Shown here: in pieces, positions 36,901 to 48,900 of the stretch
Layout: each line of letters opens with the position of its first letter
Position numbering within the stretch: the first letter of the stretch is position 1
Assembly (NCBI GenBank): GCA_013399875.1
Contig: VXAZ01008038.1
Location: 171,271 to 235,270 of the forward strand
Direction of reading: 5' to 3'
DNA length: 64,000 bases
From: Gymnorhina tibicen
Taxonomy: Eukaryota; Chordata; Aves; Passeriformes; Artamidae
The notes under the pieces: generated by a model
Told to the model about the DNA's origin: nothing
Database searches by the model: none
Seen by the model: the letters and a program-made list of their open reading frames with translations, nothing else
Translations under genes and position numbers: made by a program

Positions 36901-39900
36901 GCTGCACGACATCACAGGCTGAGGGATTCAAACCTGTTGCAGGGATCTGAGGAATGCTCCTGAAGGAATAACCCAAAATGTGGTCAGGGCAGGGACTCAA
37001 GTCACCCACCCCAGAAAAGAAGGCTCCAAAGGGACCTTAGAGCCCCTTCCAGTGCCTAAAGGGGCTTCAGGAGAGCTGGAGAGGGACTTGGGACAAGGGA
37101 TGGAGGGACAGGACACAGGGAATGGCTTCCCACTGCCAGAGGGCAGGAATAGATGGGATATTGGGAAGATACTTTTCCCTGTGAGGGTGGTGAATGGAAT
37201 TTCCAGAGAATCTGTGGCTGCCCCTGGACCCCTGAAAATGTTCCAGGCCAGTTTGGATGGGGCTTGGAGCAACCTGGGATAGTGGAAAGTGTCCCTGCCC
37301 ATGGTAGAGGGTTGGAATTCAATGATCTTTGATGTCCCTTCCAACCAAAACAATTCCATGATTCTCTGGCCTCTTCTTGTCCTCATCCTTCCGACCCAAC
37401 AGAGCAGAACCTACACCTGACCCAGAACTCCCATCCTTGTTATCCTACATCTCTGCCATCAGTTTGTTTCCCTTCGGAATATCCCACAAGGAAGCACCAA
37501 AGCCCCCCAATGTCCCAGTTTACCGCGACGCCGTGTCCATCCCCACCTGGTGCAGACGGCCACTTTCTCTGGATCATGGATGTAGGGGCAGCTCTCGCCT
37601 CGGTTGCACTTCCCGAAGCGGTTGTAGTACATACAATATTCCTTCTTTTTTTTCTTCTGCTTGGCTTGACGGATGATGGCCAAGCTCCTCTGCACAGCAC
37701 GGCTGAAGGAGAAAAAGGAACAAGGTCAGGGAAAACCTCCAGCTCCAACACCACGATGACGTGGAGAAGACACCTCAACAACACCTGAAACCACAGAGGA
37801 GCCCAGCTTTGGAGAGTGAAATATTCGGGAAGTTCATGCTCATAAGCCCTTAAGTATTTCCAATTTTTGGCCAATTTTAACCCAAATCATTAAAAATCTG
37901 CAAGGTAACACCAAAGCCACCCCCATAACTTCCCACCCCCATAACTCTGATTCTCTCCTCGGATTTTATGAGCGTGGAGAGAGTTTCCCACACTTTCGGG
38001 GAACATGGTGAGGAAGGAAACATCCCCTCCTCGTGCAGCACAGGCTGCCAAGGCTGAATGACTTGGAGGGCTCTTCAGCACATGTCCCACCAGCTGGGCC
38101 CGATGCCATTCATGGCCTTCAAGTGGGCACCTGCTCAAGAACCTCAAACAACAAGGACCTGCGTGATGGCCACAGGAACAAAAAGTACCACCAAAGAGTA
38201 GAAAAACTCCTTCTTAATTGCCTGGTCCCACTAGAAGCTACTTAAGGAGCTCAGAAGTTGCTTAGCACACGTTTTCCATGAGCTTCCAGCTGGAGAGGGA
38301 ATTATCCAGCAGCCCTAGGAATGTGTGGGACCAGGTGGAAGAGGGGAAGTGTTGAGATCCGGGTGAACACAAACCACGGGGGGCACGTCAGATCTCTCCG
38401 AGCAGATAATTCGGTGGTTAGGGCACAGTCAGCTCCGGTTTGCTGAAGACACAGTGCGTTATCCGTGAAAAATACAGGTTCAAGGAACTCATTTTCAGAG
38501 GAAATGTACATTTTTACCTCTGTAATTGTTGGTTGTCTGCAGCTCCTGGGTTAAAAGGAGGTGCAAGGCCAAGTGTAAGGTCCTGGATGTGCATTGGGTA
38601 ATCCCAAGTGTAAATCCAGGCTGGGTGGAGAATGGATGGAGAGCAGCCCTGAGGAGAAGGACTCAGGGGTGTTGGTGGATGAGAAGCTCCACATGATCCC
38701 GCCATGGGAGCCCAGAATATCCTGGGCTCATCCCACAGCATGGGCAGCAGGAAAGGGGAATTCTGCCTCTCTGCCACACTCAGGTGAGACCCCACGTGCA
38801 GAGCTGCCTCCAGCTCTGGGCTCCAACAGCAGAAGGATGTGGAGCTGCTGGAGCCAGTCCAGAGGAGGCCACGGAGATGCTCCAAGGGCTGGAGCCCCTC
38901 TGCTCTGGAGCCAGGCTGGGAGAGCTGGGAATGTCCAGCCTGGAGAAGGGAAGGCTCCAGGGAGAACTCAGAGCCCCTTCCAGGGCCTAAAGGGACTCCA
39001 GGAGAGCTGGAGAGGGATGTGGGACAAGGGATGGAGGGACAGGACAAGGAGGAATGGCTTCCCACTGCCAGAGGGCAGGGATAGCTCGGATATTGGGAAG
39101 GAGTTCTTCCCTGGGCAGGCTCTGGCTGAGCTTACAACCACCTTGAAGTAGAAGCTCAGGAAAAGCAGCAGCCAGAGGTTCACCAAATCATCCTCCAGTC
39201 CAACAGCTGCTCCTCAAGCTCCTGACTCCCTCCTGAGCATAATTCCAGAGATGAAGCACGTCATTCCTGCCTCCCATGAGTACAATACCTGGCATGAGTA
39301 CGATACCTGGCAATGTATCGGCACGTTGAGGATCTCAGGCCGGGTGGAGAGACCCCAGGACTGGGTGTGGAGTGCAACCTCAGGGCTGGAAAGAAAACAT
39401 GGATCATTGCTTGGAATCAAGAAATTTTGCAGGAATTCACACAGTTCTCAGTACCTTAAGTCCACAAAAATTATCAGAGGGATGGAGACCCTTTGCTATG
39501 AGGAAAAGCTCGGAGATCTGGGGTTGTTCAGCCTGGAGAAGGGAAGGCTCCAGGGAGACCTTGGAGCCCCCTCCAGTGCCTGAAGGGGCTCCAGGAGAGC
39601 TGGAGAGGGACTTGGGACAAGGGATGGAGGGACAGGACAAGGAGGAATGGCTTCCTACTGCCAGAGGGCAGGGATAGATGCGATATTGGGAAGAAATTCC
39701 TCCTTGGGAGGGTGGGGAGGCCCTGGCACAGGTTGCCCAGAGAAGCTGTGGCTGCCCCATCCCTGGAAGTGTCCAAAGCCAGGCTGGACAGGTCTTGGAG
39801 CAACCTGGTTTAGTGGAAGGTGTCCCTGCCTCTGGCAGAGGGTTGGAACTGGATGAAGTCCCCTTCCAACCCAAACCATTCCGTGATTCCGTGACCTTAT

Positions 39901-42900
39901 TTAACCCAAAGCATGGAGCTCCCAGAGAACCAATGGACAAAGATGCTCTTTAGGGACTTCCCAGCTCTGGAGCAGCCCCGGCAGAAGTGCTCCTTGCCAG
40001 CCCCAAACACAGCAGGAATTTTTCCCCTCAGCACCCAAACATGCCAGAACACTTCTCCAACCAAATCCCAGGCTTCCACTATCGATCCAACAAATTTCCA
40101 CACTTGGCTTGGCCGCTCCCCGCAGCCGGACGCGGAACCCCAGCGCCCGCTCCCATCCATGCACGCATGGAATTAAATCATCCTTGACTGGTGCAGGGAA
40201 GAATGAATGGGAAAGAAAGGCTGGATTTCAGTTTTCCAGGTGGGATGAGAGCGGCTCAGTCACTCACCTGCCAGCCCAGGCGTGTTGGGAAGTGAGCGAG
40301 TGGAATTTGATAGCGCGGCACCGTGAGCTGTCACTCGGCTGCCGGCGTCGGCAAAGCCCCATCTGTTCCCTCCGCACGTCAAAATTCCATCAACGGGGCA
40401 TTTGAGCCACCACTGAGAGGGGGTTTTTTTCCCTATTTTTTTTTTTTTAAGTCCTTCTCGTCCCAGGCTGTAGGAGCATCTTTTTTAGTGCTACAATAAA
40501 CGTACGTCAACTTTGGGACGCTCCGAAGACGCCGCTGAAGCGTCTCCAGTTAAGAGCAGTGTTGACTTCCCAACTGATGCAGGGAGAAAGCCCCAAATTA
40601 AAATCCATTAGGATAGGGCTGGAGCATCCTCAGCCCTCTGGAATTCTGTTTAATATTCCTTAAAGCAAGCTCAGCAGGATGGGCTACACATGGAATCAGC
40701 TCCCGAGGGCAGCAGACAATCCCCCTAAATATTTATTATTTGGGGACAAAAGCGGATACACAGGGATGAACACGTTCCCATTTAAAGCAGCCTGGAATCC
40801 ACATCTTGGAATCACAGAATCATGGAATGGTTGGGGCTGGAAGTGACCTTAGAGGTCATCTTGGCCAGAAAGGAGGAATCACTAAAGAGATAAAGAGACA
40901 ATACATAAAGGGGCCAACAGCCTCGTGCCAGTGGGCTGGAATTTTTATACAGCAAAAATACACCCATGGAATAATTTTCTGGGGAGTTTTTTCCCAGTTT
41001 TTATCTTCCAGCAAGAAGTCATGCTAGAACATGATGTGCATCTCCCATTCCAGGAATTAACTCACACCCCAAAAGCAGTTTAACTATCCAAGAGCTTGGT
41101 CCTACCCATGACAAAATCCATGTGAGAACCATTCAGATCCGGCAAAGCACCTGGAAGCTGGCAAAGAAACCCTCCATCCACGTTTTCCCACTCCCCAATT
41201 ATTCACCCCACGTATAAATCCTCCCCAAACTATTAGAAAACCACCCAATTATTTCTCCAGGAGAAGCCAACCCAAGGAAGTTCCGTAATTACACCTTTCA
41301 CCATCCATTGGGATTTATGGAGAAAGCTCAGGCTCTGGCACAAGGGCGTTTTTGGAAGCTTTTGCATTGTGGAAAAGAAGTTTAAATAAAAGCAAAAGCT
41401 TTGTGTGCATCAAAATAACAAGAAGGGGGTGCAGGAGAGGGGGATGGATGTTCCCAACTTTTCAGGAGGCCCAGGGAGCCTAAATTTGGATTTTTAGGGG
41501 GTGGTTGCCAACTCGGAATTCCCATTTGGAGTCACTACAAGAGATATGCGTAAATAAATACATCAGTAAACCATATTCCTGGCATTGGAGGGTGCATTAT
41601 TGAAACTGGGGTGAAACTGGGACATCAAAAGACAATAGAAAAGGGGGTAAGGGTTAAATTCAAACATCGGGAGCCGAGATTTTCTGCAGCCTGGCCTAAA
41701 TTAAACAAAAAGCTGAAACGATGCCCCCAGGGCTCGACTTTGGGAGTCTCATTTGGTCCAGACAAAACACCGGGCACATCCCAGTCCCAGATCTGTCCCG
41801 TTTTTCTCCTCAATTGCTTCCCAGTCGGGGAGAACATCAGGACACAGCAGTGCTGTGGGATCAGGAGAGCGACTCCCACATCCTTGCTACTGCCAAAGTC
41901 CCTCACTGTGGAAATTTAAAGAGGTGCCACGGCAAGTTCCTCCCCTGTGCGTGCTCCAAGGCAGCAGGAACAGAACGGAGTGGGGGGGAGGAAAAAAGCA
42001 GGAAAATAAGAAAAGCTGCCAGGGAGAGCATCAAGAACTGCACATTAAGGGCTTTTGAAGTGATTACGCCCAGCACAGCAGCAGCAGCCAGGATATTTTC
42101 CACCCTGTGGAAGGGACAGGTGGATTTCTCTCCCCCTTTCCCGACGAATCAGTCACTTGGAAGAGCATCATCCGTAAGGAAACCCACAGCCCGTGCAGAC
42201 GGGGTTGTTTCTCTTAATGCATCATCCCAACTCGACGCTGGCAGCTCCGGCGGCTCCGGTGGCTCGCGGTGAGAAGTGATTGTTGTTCCCAATCCAGCCG
42301 GGAGACTCCGCGCGTCTCTCCGGAGGGAGCGGGAGCTGTCATGTTCATTAAATGCATGATTACAGCTATGATTAATAGCGGGGGCTACAGCCTAACTCCT
42401 TCTTTTTTTCCCTGCTCCTCGGAAGGAATCCACAGCCAAGCGGTCCCGCAGTGTTTTCCGCGGCGTTCGGCTAAACGTTTGAAATTCCAGTTTTTGACGG
42501 AAAAGGGGGGAAAAAAGGCACAATTCATCCTTGTCCAACAAAAAAATGCTTGAAAAGAGCGGGTCGGATGCTGCACCCCTCCACCAACATCCATGAGTTA
42601 ATTAAGACCTTTTCATACCCTTAATCCCAAAACACAGCTCGAGAGGGTCCAGGTCCATCTCCTGCATCCTGGGGTTTTTTTTCCATAACCCCAAAACACA
42701 GCTCGAGGCTCGGGGTCCTTCTCCTCCAGGGAAAGGTTGGCAGAGATTTCCCTTGGCAGCCCAGGAACTGCGCTCGGGAGCAACGCTCGGTGCTTTCCAG
42801 CATTCCCACATGGATATCAGGATGCTCCCATCCAGTCCAACACCCCTGCTCAGCTCCCCACCGCCCAAGAGCTTGGGATGCAACAAACACACCCCAAAAA

Positions 42901-45900
42901 CAACATTCCAAATATTCCTTTGCGTTAAAAATTGGCTGCAAATACTGCACTTAATCACCTGCTTAATTATTTAGGAAGGCCTTTATTGGTCCAAGGGCAC
43001 AGCTCAAGGATCAGGACCTCATCTCATGGAAAGGTCTGTCTGAGTATCTTATCCAATAATTTACTTTTTTTAAATGGTGGAAAAAGCTATGGAAAACTGA
43101 TTTAGCAAAAAAAAAAAAAAAAAAAAAAAAAAGAAAAAAAACCAAAGATGGGGAAAGTGGGGCCCAGNAATCCAGAGTTGGGGTGAGCTGGGGCCAAGGG
43201 ATGGGAAAGAGGGTGAGGACATCGTTAGAATGATGGACGCTGAGCCTGTTGCTGCCCATCTCATTCCACTGTCCCAAATCAAGGATAACTTATGGAAATC
43301 TTACACAGCGAGGGAAACAGCCAGGGCAGGAAACTGAAATAGCCAAAAAAACAAGAAATGCAGAAATTTGGCTGCGTCAGGGCCACGGGATGGGTAAGAT
43401 GGTGAGAACATCATTAAAATGATGAGTGTTGAGTGTCGAGTGTCAAGCCCACTGTTTCCCATCTACTTCCACCGCCCCAAATCAAGGATAATTCATGGAA
43501 ATCTCACACACAGAGGGAAACAACCACGGCAGAAAACTGAAACAGGCAAGAAAGAAAGGGGAGAAATGCAGAGCTGGGATGGGGTGGGGCCGAGGGACGG
43601 GCAAGAACGTGAGAACATCATTAGAACGATGAGTGTTGAGCATTGAGCCCACTGCTTCTCATCTACTTCCACCGTCCCAAATCAAGGATAATCCATGGAA
43701 ATCTTACACACAGAGGGAAACAACCAGGGATTTGCCCAAGCAATGGCAGGCAGGCGATCAGCTCCACTGGCCAGTGCTCCGTCTTGGGGATGACCACAAC
43801 AGGGTCATCCCATCTTCCCGTTATTTTTTGCTCATCAGTCCCGTGGTTTTGGAATAGTTCAGTCCCTTATCCCTTTTGAGCTCAGTCCCTTGGGCTCACT
43901 GAGTTAAACTCCTTGGGTTTGGGATTCCTCAATCCCTTATCCCTCTTGAGCTCAATTCCATGGCCCCTTGAATCTCAGCGCCTTGTCTTTGGGATTACTC
44001 AATTCCTTATATCCTTTGAGATCAATCCCTTGGCCCCTTTCGAGCTCAATCCCTTAGTTTTGGGATCTCTCAATGCTTTTATCCCTCGGGTGTCAGTATC
44101 ACCACACACCTCTCCTCAGCCTGTTCCCACATGACCTGGAAAAGGCTTCCTTGAACCACGCCGGCTCCTTTAATAGTTGCCATTATCATCCCGCCTCGCC
44201 CACCGCGGCCTCCTTTGGAAAGAGCCGAGCGATTCATTTTCCGAGCCTCTCCTTTGGCTTTACTGCTGAACCGAAAGTTTTGAGGCTGCACTCGGGGAAA
44301 TTTATTTCTTTAATTATTATTCATTTAAGTGGGTTCCGCAGATTCCGAGGATCAGCACTCGCAGCTGCTGGGGGTCATTTATTTCCCTCACCGGACAGCA
44401 CAAGTCCTCATTCCGGAGAAGACAACGGAAAAAGAAGGGACGAGCTGCCGCTAAACAAGCAGAGATTTTCCCCTTTTCCTGCCCGATTGTCCCCACATCC
44501 CATCAGGGTCCCTGCGTGAGGCGGTCACGAATGTTTTATTAACGAAGCAGCTTCAATTAATGAAGCAGCTCTGGGTTGGATGCTGTATGAGCAGATGTGG
44601 GCCAGGAGCCTGGAGCAGGACCTGATCCCTGCAATTCCAGAGTTGAGGAACTGAGCTCATAAAGCAAAAGGGATTGAGCAATCCCAAAGCCAAGGCATTG
44701 AGACTGAAGGGACCAAAGGATTGAGCTCAAGAGGGATAAAAGGACTGGACAATCCCAAAACCATGGAATTGAGAGTGAAGAGGTCAAAGGGATTGAGCAA
44801 TCCCAAAACCAAGGGACAGAGCTCAAAAGAGGCCAAAGGATTGATCTCAAAGGAGGTCAGGAATTAATTAATCCCAAACACAAGGCATTGGGATTGAAGG
44901 GGCCATGGAATTGAGCTCAAAAGGGGTAAAGGATTAAGCAATCCCAAAATCAAGGGATTGAGTCTGAGGGGGCCAAGGGATCCCAGAACCCCAAAGACAA
45001 GGGACTGAGTTTAAAAGGGGCCAAGGGATTGAGCTCAAAGGGGCTGAGGGATTGAACAATCCCAAAATCAAGGGACTGAGATCAAAGGGGCCAAGGGATC
45101 CCACAATCCCAAAGACACGGAAGGCATTGAGATCAAAAGGGCCAAGAAATTGAGCTCAAAGGGGGTAAGGGATTAAAGAATCCCAAAACCATGGGATTGA
45201 GATTGAATGGACTGAGATTGAAAGGATTCCCCAATCCCAAAGAAAAAGCCTTGAGATTGAAGGGGCCATGAAACTGAGCTCAAAAGGGGCCAAGGGATTG
45301 AGCAACCCCAGAGAGAAGGAAGTGAGCTCAAAAGGGACTGAGAAATCCCAAAAACAAAGGATCAAGTACAAAAGGGGCCAAGGGCTTGAGTTCAAAAGGG
45401 ACCAAGAGATCCCGCAACCCCAAAGATAAAACACTGAGACTGAAGGAATTGAGCTCAAGAGGGGAAAGGGATTGAGCAATCCCAAAGCCAAGGGAATTAC
45501 TTCCAAAGGGGCCAAGGGATTGAGTTCAAGAGGGGTAAGTGACAGAGCAATCCCAAAACCAAGAGACTGAGATTGAAGAGTTTGAGGGATTAAACAATCC
45601 CAAAAAAACAAGGGATTGAGACTCAAGAAGCCAAGGGACTGAGTTCAAAAATAGGCAAGAGACTGAGCAATCCCAAATCCAAGGAATTCACCTCAAAGGG
45701 AGTGAGCACAAGGGGATCCCAGCACTAGCAACACCAAAACCAGTGGAAATCTGAGGAGAGCAACATTCCAAACTTCCCTGCTTTCACACCTCAGTGCATT
45801 GGGCTGGACTCTCCTCCACAGAATCCTTCCTTATCCCTCCAGTGTGATCCCAACAGATTCAAGGTGTGTTGAAGACAGGAGAGTGGGTCATGATGGGCAA

Positions 45901-48900
45901 ACAAGAAGCTTGAGGTGTTTCCATGGATTAGGGGGAAAGGCAAAGCCCGGGACACCTCCTCTTTAAACACCGACATTAAAGGCAGAGGCAGAAGACGGGC
46001 GGCGGAAACATTCCAGTCCTAAATCCCTCCTTTCCTTCTGTGGAAAGGAGAGGCTCAGAGGAAGGAGCATCATTCCCGCAGGCGCTGGGCAGCAGTGAGC
46101 CAACGGCAGCGCTGAGCATTTCATCATCCTTGAAAAAGTGGGAAGTGCATTTCTGTGGCATTCAGCACTTCTAAAATTAGTTGGTAAACAGGGAGGCCAG
46201 AGAGCACTTTCCTGCAGCACCATGGAGATCTCCGACTGTGGAGTTCTCCCACTGCAGCCCAAATCGTGTTCAGGAGCATCCATCACCCGTCCCCAGCCTG
46301 ATGCAGCAGCTGGAGCAAGTCGAGATAAGAGAGATGTTCTGAGGGCTGGAGCCCCTCTGCTCTGGAGTCAGGCTGGGAGAGCTGGGAATGTCCAGCCTGG
46401 AGAAAAGAAGGCTCCAGGGACACCTTGGAGCCTCTCCCAGACTAAAGGGGCTCCAGGAGAGCTGGAGAGGGACTTTGGACAACGGCCTGATGTGCCAGGA
46501 CACACGGAATGGCTTCCCACTGCCAGAGGGTGGGGTTGGATGGGATACTGGGGAGAAATTCTTCCCTGGGAGGGGGGTGAGGCCCTAGCACAGGTTCCCC
46601 AGAGAAGCTGTGGCTGCCCCATCCCTGGAAGCGTCCAAGGCCAGGTTGGATGAGGCTTGGAGCAACCTGGTCTGGTGGAAGGTGTCCCTGCCCGTGGCAG
46701 GGGGTTGGAACTGGATGGGCTTTAAGGTCTCTTCCAACCCAAACCATTCCATGATTCAGTGACCTTCAGTCTCCCCAGCTCAGCACTGTCTCAGCAGAGT
46801 GGGGAAACTGAGGCAGAAGGGGATGTTACACAGCAGGACGGAGACAGGGAGCGCATCTGGATCCAGGGAAAGTCCCTCCCAGTTCTGGAAGGCTGAATTC
46901 AACCGCATTTTAATTAATAATTTTTTCCTTTGGGGTTTAGAGCCACCATCACAATGTGTGGGAGATGCCTCAGCTCGGGAGGACTTAAAACTCCTCTTAA
47001 ACCTCCACCTTTGGGAGCTCAGAAATCCTGGGTATCTCCAAGGCTCTGGAATCTACGGCCATGGAGAAAATCTGAAAACCAATAAATAGAATCACATTGC
47101 TCAATGGGCCGGCTGCCACCTCTGGAGTCCCCAAAGCCACCAGCCTTTCTCCAACCTCAGCAGGGCATGAGGAAATCATGCAGGTGAGGATTTGCCCATG
47201 GAAAAACAGCCTGGACACTTGGAAAACCCTGCAGGAGCCAGTCCCAGCTCACGGAGTGCAATTCCTCTCTCGGCGGTGGCGGCGGCTCGTGCCGAGATTG
47301 GGGTCAGGGCTTGTTTCCGGACAATGTCAAACCTTAATTTGCTTTCTGCTGCTTTCAATCTTGTATTTCCCCTTTTGTATTTCTTTGTGAAACTCTACAC
47401 TGCCCGGGACCTTTTGCTTCTCTCCCTGATTTCATGGAAATTCCTCAAGAGTCCGGAAAACGCCTTAGCAGCTGGAGAAAGAAAGGAAGGAAAGGTTCCT
47501 TGTGAGCAGAGAAACCCAATTATTCCACTTGTTTAATTAATTGACATGTAGCAAATGCTTTCCACACCATCCCACTGCCGATTTTCCAAGACTTCTGCAA
47601 AGTGAAAAAATACATGGGTGCCAAAATAGCAGTTATCCCAAAGGGAAAGAGCTTTTCCATGTGTGATTCCGCGTCTTTGTCTTGCACAGGGATGAGCAGC
47701 AAGTGTTTGAGCTCTGGGTTTTCTTCTCCATCCTTGCCCAAGTAATGAATTACGCCACATCTGAGCTCCCTATCCAGCTGGGAAGGCAAAAAGTCTTTTT
47801 ATTTCTGTGTTTTATTTGCAGTTTTCTGGAGGCAAGTGCGGAAGGCGCAGAAATCCTTTGGGAGCAGAGCCACATGTGGGATGAGAGCAAAGTTCTCAGC
47901 AGCTGCACAGGCCATGGTGACGCTGTGATTGCTCCAGGGAGGTTTTTTATGTTCAAAACACCCCCAAAAATTTTTCCTGGGATTGCAGTGATACTTTCCT
48001 TGTCCCCAGGCCGTGTGCCCTCCTCGTCTCTCTACCACTAACAAAGCCGATTCCAGAAGAGCCATGGAAAACCGCTCTTCCCATTGCTCCTGGTAGCCTC
48101 AGGATTGATCCCAATACAGCACCAGGGATGCAGGAAGTGCATCCCCAGGACCAGATCTTAACTCACCACCAGCATCCATCAATAAATCACTTGGGAATGC
48201 TATGATGGCGTGGATGGATCAGCCCCAGCCATCCCCAGCATCGGATTTTGTACTGTAGAGATAAAACCCCAACCCTATAAATCCAGGGAAAGAGCAGAAT
48301 TATAACCCACTGGAAGTAAACCCCAAGCTATTAAACTGTCAGGAGCATTTCCCGTCTCTCCACTATTCCAAACACACGGCGCCTGGCACTGGAAGGGAAG
48401 GGAAAGGAAAAGCCGCTTTTTTCCATCTTTTAAATAGCGTTTGTCAAGTGTTGAAAACACAGAGCGTTGAGCAAACGTTCGCAGCCGATGAGAACACACA
48501 AATCTTCCGCCCTGCCAGGCCCAGTTATCCTAAGGCAAGAGGAATCTGTGGAATCCATCCTTGGGAAGGAGGATGAATTACGGTGAGAGATGAAAGATGA
48601 CATGAAAATACTGATCCACAGCAGTTCCTCGAGTCTTGTGGTTACAAAGCCAGCGTGCTCTGTGGCAGGGGGAAAGAGGCAACAGCAAAATAAGGAATAT
48701 CTTCAAAATAGTAATTAGTTGGGGTTGTATTTTATAGGAAATAACCCTGGAAGGGATCTTCTCTCCCAAAGTGGGACTAATTAAACCCAGTTCTCTGAAT
48801 GAGACCTCGCTAAAAGATGTGGTTTCAGTAGGGAAGGAAAAATGGGGGGATCGCATCTCCTCCGTGCCCTATCACCCCAAATCCCCTCAGGAAACCCCAC

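Larger units (their letters stand above)
35829..37546. other. ZC3H3 intron between W3 and W4 (1.7 kb)
   Basis: CR1 copies at 36110-36300 and 37012-37372, otherwise plain intron. Confidence 0.6.

Noticed and set aside
39306..39359. 54-nt minus-strand segment encoding SSTCRYIA, resembling the human linker SCSRSLAS
   Set aside because: Its length is a multiple of three, so it cannot bridge phase 1 to phase 2. In the phase set by W1 it contains a stop.
40268..40415. Minus-strand candidate exon with a perfect CAG|GTGAGT donor between W1 and W3
   Set aside because: The open frame from a CTCTCAG acceptor ends in phase 1, whereas W3 needs phase 2. In the phase-2 frame no acceptor gives the required entry phase, and a TGA lies upstream.
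45156..45626. 156-codon hydrophobic minus-strand frame
   Set aside because: It is a translation of the 24-bp minisatellite (repeating [13 protein letters not shown] units), not a gene.
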